A stretch of DNA of 8,470 bases from CAKSQF01 sp964568425 (GTDB lineage: Bacteria; Bacillota; Clostridia; Oscillospirales; CAG-272): the NCBI GenBank assembly GCA_964568425.1, contig CAZMPO010000035.1:1-8470 (forward strand). The letters are read 5' to 3'. Below, piece by piece: positions 1-4,665 of the stretch. The stretch's first letter is position 1. Every line of letters begins with the position of its first letter. Below the pieces are notes generated by a model. The model saw only the letters and a list, made by a program, of their open reading frames with translations, had not been told where the DNA came from and did no database searches. Made by a program: the position numbers and the translations under genes.

Positions 1-31
1 TCAAATGATATTTTAATCTATATCAAAGAGC

Positions 32-51
32 GGCGGGAGCAAGCCCCCGCC
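32..51. repeat. GC-rich hairpin, possible dispersed intergenic repeat
   Basis: Two 8-nt arms (GGCGGGAG and CCCCCGCC, one mismatch) flank a CAAG tetraloop just beyond the 3' end of the phosphodiesterase gene. Seen on the minus strand, the stem follows TGTAGGG and is trailed by only a modest T content, so it is at best a weak terminator for that gene. From memory, GC-rich stems next to TGTAGGG are common between genes in gut Clostridia, so it may be a REP-like element. That would need a genome-wide copy count. Confidence 0.5.
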
Positions 52-73
52 CTACAGGGGATACCTTTATTTT

Positions 74-101
74 GCGGTCGATTTATTATAAATCAGATCG
101 C
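74..101. other. Imperfect stem-loop downstream of the phosphodiesterase gene
   Basis: GCGGTC-GATTTA pairs with TAAATC-A-GATCGC around a TTA loop, giving about 12 pairs with one wobble and one bulged A. No T-run follows on either strand, so it is not an obvious intrinsic terminator. It lies between the phosphodiesterase stop codon and the GC-rich hairpin and may be part of the same 3' region. Its function is unknown. Confidence 0.3.
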
Positions 102-129
102 CAAAACCACAATCTACTCCTCGTTTCTC

Positions 130-618
130 TTACCTCAAATACCTGCTTCCGTCCGCGATGCCGCAGAGGATGCCGCGATCGGTCAGGTCGACAACACCGT
201 AGCTGCCGCTCATGCCGATACTGCCCGGATTGAAGAGGGTCATATACCTGCCGTCCTGCTCGACCGTCTTTTCAAGAGGGGCGTGCGTGTGTCCGAAGAG
301 CACAAGATCGGCATCGCGAGCGTGCCCTTCGTCAATGAGCGCGGACAGGCTTGTTTTTGCCGAGAAAAGGTGTCCGTGTGTGAGCATTATGCGATATTTG
401 CCAAGCTCTAATGTGGCAGTGTCGGGAACGCCCGAGGTGAACAGATCGCAGTTGCCGCGCACCGCAAATGTGGGGACGCCAAGCTCTGCGGCAAGATAGG
501 AAAACTCGCTGTTACCGTCGCCGAGGTGGACAAAGAGCTCGGCATCGGTCCTGTCGAGCATCACGCCGCGCATGATCTTCGATTGCCTGTGCGAGTCCGA
601 AAAAACGATTATCTTCAT
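130..618 (-). CDS. YfcE/MJ0936-family metallophosphoesterase
   Basis: A 162-aa cytoplasmic protein with the full set of calcineurin-like phosphoesterase metal ligands: D8-x-H10 in FSDSH, GD at 33-34, GN at 55-56 in VRGNCD, H81-G-H83, and G-H110-T-H112. The length fits the single-domain YfcE/MJ0936 group, whose members hydrolyse phosphodiester bonds of small or model substrates using two metal ions. The physiological substrate is generally unknown. The ATG start is supported by a GGAG 6 nt upstream (625-628). There is no signal peptide or membrane segment. The gene is divergent from the small-protein operon and separated from it by about 80 nt, so it is probably monocistronic in this window. 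Family assignment is firm; the specific reaction is not. Confidence 0.93.
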   Translation of the reverse strand: MKIIVFSDSHRQSKIMRGVMLDRTDAELFVHLGDGNSEFSYLAAELGVPTFAVRGNCDLFTSGVPDTATLELGKYRIMLTHGHLFSAKTSLSALIDEGHARDADLVLFGHTHAPLEKTVEQDGRYMTLFNPGSIGMSGSYGVVDLTDRGILCGIADGSRYLR

Positions 619-634
619 TTGTGTCTCCGAATTT

Positions 635-665
635 TTGTGTCAAATGTTGTGTATTCGTATATAAT
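635..665 (+). promoter_or_regulatory. Probable sigma-A promoter of the small-protein operon
   Basis: A perfect TATAAT lies at 660-665, about 35 nt before the ATG at 701. The best -35 is TTGTGT at 635-640 with a long 19-nt spacer, so the -35 is weak or the spacing non-optimal. The predicted transcript starts near 672. Confidence 0.45.
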
Positions 666-700
666 GCTAATAAAAACGATGATTTGAAAGGAAATGCGTG

Positions 701-913
701 ATGGATAAGACCGATAAGGGCAAAAAAGACAAGATCGCCGCGATGAGCGATGATGAATTTGCGGCAATGATCAGACTTGCCGCCGCCGCAATGGGACTCT
801 CCCCCGAGGCGACCGCCATGGCGACAAGCAATACCGACAAGATCAGGGGACTGCTTTCGGGGATGAGCGATGACGAGATCGGCAAAATGATAAGCGTACT
901 CGGTCAAAGATAA
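701..913 (+). CDS. Small uncharacterised protein with an internal MSDDE repeat
   Basis: Encodes 70 aa from the ATG at 701, which is 8 nt after AAAGGA (687-692). A GTG at 698 in the same frame would add one residue and is less likely. After a lysine/aspartate-rich start (residues 1-11), two similar units follow: DKI at 10-12 with MSDDEFAAMI at 15-24, and DKI at 46-48 with MSDDEIGKMI at 55-64. Each ends in a short hydrophobic-glycine stretch (MG at 31-32, LG at 67-68). The protein is probably all-helical and cytoplasmic, with no membrane segment or cysteine. It is the first gene of a plus-strand run with two more small proteins. I do not recognise a named family, though the general look resembles small hypothetical proteins of Clostridia. 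Function is unknown. Confidence 0.8.
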   Translation: MDKTDKGKKDKIAAMSDDEFAAMIRLAAAAMGLSPEATAMATSNTDKIRGLLSGMSDDEIGKMISVLGQR

Positions 914-966
914 GGTCTGATAAACAGTTAAACACTACCGACAAATTCGGAAGGGAGCGATAATGA

Positions 967-1329
967 TTGACCGAACAAGAGAGGCAAGGCTTTGGCGGTA
1001 TGGGCGATTTGCTGAAGGGGATAAGCGAAAACCCCGAGATGCTGTCAAAGGCGATGAATTTGGCATCGATGCTGGCATCGTCGGGCGCGCTCGACTCGGT
1101 GATGGGGAAAAAGCCAAAGGAGAGCCCGACGATCCCGCCGCCTCAGATAGCAGAGGAGCGGTCGGAGTCCATAGGGAAGAAGGGCGGATACAGGGAACGT
1201 ATAGCTCTTTTGGAGGCAATGCGACCGTTTATATCGGACGCCAAGAGGGATCGCCTCGAACTGCTGATACGGATACTCGGAGTGATGGAGCTGTACGACG
1301 GAGTGAAGTCGGGCGGCAGAACGACCTGA
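967..1329 (+). CDS. Uncharacterised 120-aa helical protein
   Basis: Starts at TTG 967, with GGGAG (953-957) 9 nt upstream. The nearby ATG at 963 is in another frame, and the first in-frame ATG (1000) has no good ribosome site. Residues 12-46 form a hydrophobic amphipathic region (GDLLKGISENPEML onward), residues 48-70 are proline- and charge-rich, and residues 73-115 form a second helical, basic region (RERIALLEAMRPF, then LELLIRILGVMEL). This two-helix plan with a linker suggests an adaptor or assembly protein, but no enzyme motif or membrane span is seen. It follows the 70-aa gene by 53 nt and ends 14 nt before the next gene's presumed start, so the three genes are probably co-transcribed. 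I recognise no named family; the pattern resembles conserved hypothetical proteins of Clostridia. Confidence 0.75.
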   Translation: MTEQERQGFGGMGDLLKGISENPEMLSKAMNLASMLASSGALDSVMGKKPKESPTIPPPQIAEERSESIGKKGGYRERIALLEAMRPFISDAKRDRLELLIRILGVMELYDGVKSGGRTT

Positions 1330-1331
1330 TC

Positions 1332-1346
1332 GGAGGCGATGATACG
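1332..1346 (+). promoter_or_regulatory. Strong ribosome binding site facing an ACG codon
   Basis: A perfect GGAGG (1332-1336) follows the upstream gene's TGA (1327-1329). Seven nucleotides later is ACG (1344-1346), in the frame of the downstream protein. The only nearby ATG (1339) is 2 nt from the GGAGG, too close, and its frame closes after 12 codons. This site decides where the next gene should begin. Confidence 0.6.
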
Positions 1347-1679
1347 TACAGCAGATACAAGATCAAAAAACCGATAGCTCCCCCCGATTACGGCGGAACG
1401 GCGATCATCGAACCCGAACAGGACGAGATCATTGAAAATGCCGAAATTCCCGAAACCGCCGAAAAGACCGGAGAAACCGAGGAGATCGAGGATATACAGG
1501 TTGAAAATACCGAAAATGTGCAATTCGAGCAGGATGTCCCGAAAAATGAGGACTTGTCGATCGACGATCTCACCCTTGACGATTTGCTCTTTATGGGTGC
1601 CGCCGCACTGCTGATGTCGGGCAGGATGGGCGATGAGTCCATGCTCCTGCTCTCCTACCTGCTCACCTGCGGACTTTGA
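1344..1679 (+). CDS. Uncharacterised acidic protein with hydrophobic tail; start codon ACG or lost
   Basis: Third small gene of the operon, 111 aa if read from ACG 1344. Residues 1-18 are basic and proline-rich (YSRYKIKKPIAPPDYGG). Residues 23-82 are strongly acidic and low in complexity, with glutamate, isoleucine and threonine in repeating order. Residues 83-111 are a hydrophobic tail (LLFMGAAALLM, then MLLLSYLLTCGL) that could associate with a membrane or pack as a hairpin. No ATG, GTG or TTG lies in frame near the GGAGG. The frame is open further upstream to ATG 963, but that part is the out-of-frame shadow of the 120-aa gene. Either ACG is used as a rare start, or an ATG-to-ACG change has weakened or killed the gene. 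The last 17 nt overlap the convergent flippase gene. Function unknown. Confidence 0.55.
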   Translation, partial: TYSRYKIKKPIAPPDYGGTAIIEPEQDEIIENAEIPETAEKTGETEEIEDIQVENTENVQFEQDVPKNEDLSIDDLTLDDLLFMGAAALLMSGRMGDESMLLLSYLLTCGL

Positions 1680-3072
1680 GACGCTTTAATATGCCGGATC
1701 TTTCAAGCGTGCGAAGAAGCGGTCGTGCATTGAGAAGGCAGAGCGCGCAAAGCAGGATGATGTCGAGCAGGATCCACCCGACAAAGGAGGTCGAGGTCGT
1801 GATGACGATAAGGAGCATCAAAATGTTGTTGGCGATCATTCGCGGGAGCTGTATGACTATCGAGTCTCGCGAGAGGCGCGCGCGCATCAAAAACGTGACG
1901 TTGTAGCTGATATAGGTCGCGATCGCCGCACCGTATGCGCCAAGATTTGCCACCTTGATGAGCAGAAAATTCAGGACAACATTCGTCAGTGCTCCCGCAA
2001 GGGCGGTGAGCATGGTCGGCATACTGCGCAGTCGGACCATGTTGTCGCTGTCGAGAAAGGACGAAAAATTGTGGATGACCATCGCAAAGGTCAGCATCGG
2101 GATGTATATCCACGCGCCGTGATATGATCTGTCGAACATCAGCGCGGTGATGACCTTTGAAAATACGGCTATCGCACCGCCTGCCAAAAACATCAGCGAG
2201 GCGTAGCTGTCGAAAACATTCGAGAAAAATCGCTTTTTGTCGCGCCGCTCGTCCATTGCCGATATCTGCCATGCGTAGATGAATATGCTGTTCATTACGC
2301 CGAGCAGGGTGGGTATCTTGTAGGCGGCTGTGTAGAGACCGTTTGCCGCATCTCCGCAGAAATAGGTCACCATAAATCTGTCGGATATGTTGACTATCCA
2401 CATGAATATCGTTGTCGGGATGAGCGGCAGACTGTAGCGAAGCATCGACTTTATGTCGGTGAGCCTTATCGATCGAAGATCAAGATCCTGCCAGAGCTTT
2501 GTCGCGGCAATGATAAAGAGCGTGACCGTCACATCGGCGATCGGCACCGAAAGGACATATCCGACAGCCGACATTTTCAGCGGGATAAGGAAAATAATGT
2601 TTAAGCAGATGACGAGCGCGGTGTTGATGATGCCTTGGAGGGCGTACAGACGTACCATGCCCTTTGCTCTTATATAATTCGCGACAAGCGAATGGAAGAC
2701 AGATGCCACCGTGTAAAAGGCGATCAGCGCAATATAATTGTGAAAATAGGGTATCGCCGACAGGACGGGGAGGGTCAGACCGAGCAAAAGTATGCCGCAC
2801 AAAAATACTGCAAACGCGTCGCTGAATACCTCGCGTTTTTTGTATTCGTTTCCCTTGGCGAGCCTGAATATCGCCTCGCCGAATCCGAGCGAAACGATCG
2901 GTACAAGCAGTACCGCAATGTCCGAAATGTTGGACGCTATCGAGTATTCGTCCTGCGAAAGCAGTGATGTATATAATCGTGTTAAAAGATAAACAAGTAT
3001 TTTCGAGCCGAATTGCCCCGCCGCAATGACCGCGGTGTTGCCGATCAGCTTTTTAGTGCGGCTCTGCGCCAT
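1663..3072 (-). CDS. Wzx-type polysaccharide/lipid-linked oligosaccharide flippase (MATE/MVF superfamily)
   Basis: A 469-aa polytopic membrane protein, within the usual length for Wzx/RfbX-type flippases with 12-14 helices. The N-terminal region (residues 5-70, KKLIGNTAVIAAGQFGSK and the following helices) and the central stretch FMVTYFCGDAANGLYTAAYK are typical of the polysaccharide biosynthesis export family. Such proteins move undecaprenyl-linked glycans across the cytoplasmic membrane. ATG 3072 is chosen because GGAGG (3081-3085) lies 8 nt upstream; a TTG five codons earlier would include the ribosome site itself. There are no glycosyltransferase genes nearby, so the flippase stands alone, and its cargo (cell-surface or spore-coat glycan, or teichoic acid) cannot be told. 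It has its own promoter and dyad, and its 3' end overlaps the convergent small-protein operon by 17 nt. Confidence 0.9.
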   Translation of the reverse strand: MAQSRTKKLIGNTAVIAAGQFGSKILVYLLTRLYTSLLSQDEYSIASNISDIAVLLVPIVSLGFGEAIFRLAKGNEYKKREVFSDAFAVFLCGILLLGLTLPVLSAIPYFHNYIALIAFYTVASVFHSLVANYIRAKGMVRLYALQGIINTALVICLNIIFLIPLKMSAVGYVLSVPIADVTVTLFIIAATKLWQDLDLRSIRLTDIKSMLRYSLPLIPTTIFMWIVNISDRFMVTYFCGDAANGLYTAAYKIPTLLGVMNSIFIYAWQISAMDERRDKKRFFSNVFDSYASLMFLAGGAIAVFSKVITALMFDRSYHGAWIYIPMLTFAMVIHNFSSFLDSDNMVRLRSMPTMLTALAGALTNVVLNFLLIKVANLGAYGAAIATYISYNVTFLMRARLSRDSIVIQLPRMIANNILMLLIVITTSTSFVGWILLDIILLCALCLLNARPLLRTLERSGILKRLKVRR

Positions 3073-3092
3073 TTTTACGACCTCCAATCAAG

Positions 3093-3111
3093 TATGATCA
3101 TATGGATCATA
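3093..3111. promoter_or_regulatory. Dyad over the flippase transcription start, candidate operator
   Basis: TATGATC (3093-3099) and GATCATA (3105-3111) form a 7-bp inverted repeat with a 5-nt spacer. It lies just downstream of the -10 box, at the predicted transcription start and first nucleotides of the leader, a common repressor position. The neighbouring XRE regulator is one candidate binder; this is inference. Confidence 0.45.
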
Positions 3112-3115
3112 TATG

Positions 3116-3144
3116 ATTATACCACAAATGACCGCGATATTCAA
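3116..3144 (-). promoter_or_regulatory. Sigma-A promoter of the flippase gene
   Basis: On the minus strand, TTGAAT (3144-3139) and a perfect TATAAT (3121-3116) are separated by 17 nt. TGG directly before the -10 gives a TGn extension. Transcription would start near 3109, giving a leader of about 37 nt before ATG 3072. Confidence 0.75.
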
Positions 3145-3247
3145 GCCTTTTCGGCAAATTTCAAAAACAAACATTTTCGACGGGGAGAGATGTTATAGCC
3201 ACCCTTACCCCCACCCTGCGGGGATGGCGTAAAATTGATCGTATCGG

Positions 3248-3261
3248 CAACAGATCTGTTG
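3248..3261. other. Perfect 14-bp palindrome
   Basis: CAACAGATCTGTTG is its own reverse complement. It lies in the gap between the flippase promoter and the hairpin after the XRE gene. It has operator-like size and symmetry, but it is more than 100 bp upstream of the flippase -35, so a regulatory role is only a possibility. Confidence 0.3.
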
Positions 3262-3288
3262 ATCATTTCTTTCCCCCGACAAACAGCA

Positions 3289-3325
3289 CGAGCCGTTTTG
3301 GATGCTGTGCATCCAAAACGGCTCG
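3289..3325 (-). terminator. Perfect 16-bp stem-loop after the XRE gene, likely terminator
   Basis: CGAGCCGTTTTGGATG and its exact reverse complement flank a 5-nt loop (3305-3309), 8 nt beyond the regulator's stop codon. On the minus strand the stem is followed by TGCTGTTTGT, only moderately T-rich, so termination may be incomplete. The perfect stem could instead be a processing site or a small mobile-type inverted repeat. Confidence 0.5.
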
Positions 3326-3333
3326 AGGGGTAA

Positions 3334-3534
3334 TTAGTCTCTGAAAAGCTTGTCAATGGTCACGCCAAACATATCGGCGATCTCGGGCAGAAGGCAGAGA
3401 TCGGGGAGATTTCTGCCGCACTCCCATTTGGAGACCGCTTGTGCGGAGACGCCGAGACGTTCGGCAACGTCCGCCTGGGTGAGTTTGGCAAAAGACCGCA
3501 AGCATTTGAAACGTTCACTGAAGTGAATATCCAA
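3334..3534 (-). CDS. Short XRE-family helix-turn-helix regulator
   Basis: A 66-aa protein consisting almost only of a Cro/CI-type HTH_3 domain. The turn and recognition helix are clear: LTQADVAERLGVS (18-30), then AQAVSKWECG (31-40), followed by the family-typical PEIADMFGVTIDKLF (50-64). The start is TTG 3534, with GGAG (3545-3542) 7 nt upstream. Longer in-frame readings extend back through the ribosome site and the leader hairpin and lack family-like sequence. With no effector or dimerisation domain beyond the HTH, it would act as a small DNA-binding repressor. It sits upstream of the flippase in the same orientation, but a 16-bp hairpin and a separate flippase promoter intervene. Its target could be its own promoter, the flippase, or something distant; nothing in the sequence proves which. 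Confidence 0.85.
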   Translation of the reverse strand: MDIHFSERFKCLRSFAKLTQADVAERLGVSAQAVSKWECGRNLPDLCLLPEIADMFGVTIDKLFRD

Positions 3535-3564
3535 ATCCGCACTCCTTTTTTGAAAAAGTAATCG

Positions 3565-3594
3565 CAAAGACCCTGTTTTCGGGCAGGGTCTTTG
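3565..3594 (-). terminator. Leader stem-loop 3, possible attenuator terminator
   Basis: CAAAGACCCTG pairs perfectly with CAGGGTCTTTG (11 bp) around an 8-nt loop. On the minus strand it is followed by CGATTACTTTTTC, a T-run displaced by about 7 nt from the stem, just before the regulator's ribosome site. It could terminate the leader transcript or control access to the XRE gene. Confidence 0.45.
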
Positions 3595-3608
3595 TGACCT
3601 TCTTTGGA

Positions 3609-3636
3609 TATTACTCGCCGACAAAGGCGAGTAATA
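3609..3636 (-). other. Leader stem-loop 2 overlapping the tiny reading frame
   Basis: TATTACTCGCC and GGCGAGTAATA form a perfect 11-bp stem with a 6-nt loop. On the minus strand it covers the last eight codons and stop of the 14-codon frame, so a translating ribosome would melt it. That is the geometry expected of a leader-peptide-controlled RNA. Confidence 0.5.
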
Positions 3637-3655
3637 CTGCAGAGCTGTTGTTCAT
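3611..3655 (-). CDS. Possible 14-aa leader peptide
   Basis: An ATG at 3655 opens a 14-codon frame (MNNSSAVLLAFVGE) ending in TAA at 3611-3613. A strong purine-rich site, AAGGGAGGAGG (3677-3667), ends 11 nt upstream of the ATG, slightly long but usable. No promoter-proximal run of one amino acid is present, so it is not a classical amino-acid attenuator. The hydrophobic core AVLLAFV could equally be a signalling or toxin-like peptide, or a nascent-chain sensor. The frame ends inside stem-loop 2, and stem-loop 3 follows before the XRE gene. The ribosome site and position are seen; translation is inferred. Confidence 0.4.
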   Translation of the reverse strand: MNNSSAVLLAFVGE

Positions 3656-3692
3656 ACTGTATATCGCCTCCTCCCTTAAAAATTTTGTCGCA

Positions 3693-3714
3693 GACGGGTC
3701 AGCGCTTACCCGTC
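3693..3714 (-). other. Leader stem-loop 1 at the 5' end of the transcript
   Basis: GACGGGT and ACCCGTC form a 7-bp stem with an 8-nt loop. It would lie at or near the first nucleotides of the RNA made from the 3722-3751 promoter. Such 5' hairpins often stabilise transcripts. Confidence 0.4.
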
Positions 3715-3721
3715 CGATCTT

Positions 3722-3751
3722 ATTTTACCACACATTATGGTATTTTGTCAA
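3722..3751 (-). promoter_or_regulatory. Sigma-A promoter of the XRE leader transcript
   Basis: On the minus strand, a perfect TTGACA (3751-3746) lies 18 nt from TAAAAT (3727-3722), with TGG directly before the -10 (TGn extension). Transcription would start near 3715, about 180 nt before the XRE start codon, so the gene has a long structured leader. Confidence 0.7.
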
Positions 3752-4092
3752 TATCGCGTTGGTTGATTTTTGAAAAAAGATTTTTTCGACATGTATGCCC
3801 TGCGGCAGATCGCCTCATCCTCGGCAGCAGGGCGATCGGGAAGGGTGCTGTCATTAAAAGCGCAAAAAAAGCAGACTTGATGTAATTTTCTAAAAATCGT
3901 GAATGCATCATAAAAATGCGCTGCTTCTTCTTCCTGTTGTTGGTTGTTCTGTACACGATTTTGTATATTCTTTTGCATCGTCGGTTTTCCGTCGGGCAGA
4001 TCGATGGCAAATATCGCCGCAAGTATCGGAACGATAGGCGTCGGTCGACGCATGAGGAAGGCGAATGCTTTCTCCGATCTAACGGGTTTGTT
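3752..4092. other. Intergenic stretch with no supportable gene
   Basis: About 340 bases between the second CHR gene and the XRE leader promoter. Reading frames of 95-101 codons exist on the minus strand but lack ribosome sites and family-like sequence; one runs into the -35 box. Visible structure: stem 3797-3803 with 3827-3833 (GCCCTGC/GCAGGGC), which competes with stem 3808-3814 and 3831-3837 (GATCGCC/GGCGATC), and a 9-bp inverted repeat AAAATCGTG (3893-3901) with CACGATTTT (3954-3962). A 3' end of the CHR operon transcript is expected here, but no clean intrinsic terminator is seen. Confidence 0.5.
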
Positions 4093-4665
4093 TTAAAACA
4101 GCACTATCCCCAGCCCCGCCGCGACGATTATCATAAAAATCGGCGACGGCGCGCGCCGCTTGAGCTTGCCGAAGATCAGCCGCAGGATCAGAAGAATTGC
4201 AAATATCACCGCCGCGCGGATGTCAAATTTTGCCGTGGACAGATCGAATGAGCCTTCCATGCCAAAGAAGACCTCAAGGGCGATAAGCAAAACGGTTGCC
4301 GAGAGCAGTCCGACGACGGCAGGTCGCACGCCCGAGAGCACACCCTTCACTGCGGCATGCTTTATGATGTTTTTCATGAGTGCGGCGATAAGCAGTATGA
4401 TCACAAACGAGGGCAAAACGACACCGAGGGTCGCCGCGAGCGCACCGAGCAGACCTGCCTTTGATGCGCCGACAAAGGTTGCGGCATTGACCGCCAGCGG
4501 ACCGGGCGTCGATTCGGACAGCGCACAAAGATCGAGAAACTCGCTCTCGCTGAGCCAACCGAGCTCGAGCGTTTTTTCTTTGATCAGCGGAAGCATACCG
4601 TATCCTCCGCCGAAGGAGAGTGCGCCGATCTCCAAAAATGTCAGGAACAGACGAAGATATATCAT
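4093..4665 (-). CDS. Short-chain chromate transporter (CHR) protein, second of the pair
   Basis: A 190-aa membrane protein with the chromate-transporter domain motifs FGGGYGM (18-24), a GWLSESEFLDL segment (36-46) and ESTPGPLAVNAATFVG (51-66), followed by several hydrophobic helices. The length matches half of a full ChrA, as in the paired short-chain CHR proteins of Firmicutes, which work as two-gene units. The ATG at 4665 overlaps the TGA of the preceding CHR gene (ATGA, 4-nt overlap). The local ribosome site is weak, so it is probably translationally coupled. Known members export chromate, but chromate is rare in anaerobic gut habitats, and many CHR proteins have no tested substrate. Another oxyanion or sulfate-like anion is possible. 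Family is firm; substrate is not. Confidence 0.9.
   Translation of the reverse strand: MIYLRLFLTFLEIGALSFGGGYGMLPLIKEKTLELGWLSESEFLDLCALSESTPGPLAVNAATFVGASKAGLLGALAATLGVVLPSFVIILLIAALMKNIIKHAAVKGVLSGVRPAVVGLLSATVLLIALEVFFGMEGSFDLSTAKFDIRAAVIFAILLILRLIFGKLKRRAPSPIFMIIVAAGLGIVLF

Noticed and set aside
638..643. TTGACA on the minus strand as the -35 of the phosphodiesterase gene
   Set aside because: The matching -10 position would fall on the start codon at 618, so it cannot serve that gene. No convincing alternative promoter was found for it.
963..1343. Long plus-strand frame from ATG 963 continuous with the acidic protein (238 codons in all)
   Set aside because: Its first half is an arginine/glycine/aspartate-rich shadow of the 120-aa gene, which has the better ribosome spacing and a sensible helical sequence. 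Only the part after about 1344 looks like protein.
1703..2401. 232-codon minus-strand frame
   Set aside because: Shifted frame within the flippase gene; histidine/arginine-rich composition unlike a real protein here.
3141..3356. 71-codon minus-strand frame spanning the hairpin after the XRE gene
   Set aside because: It overlaps the flippase -35 box and the terminator-like stem; its sequence is the translation of intergenic repeats.
3735..4053. Two overlapping minus-strand frames of 95 and 101 codons between the CHR pair and the XRE promoter
   Set aside because: No adequate ribosome site, no family-like sequence, and both run into the XRE promoter. A small unknown protein cannot be excluded, but I cannot support one.
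3916..4251. Plus-strand 111-codon frame with a hydrophobic start
   Set aside because: No ribosome site before its ATG, and the latter half lies antisense to a CHR gene with basic, repetitive composition.
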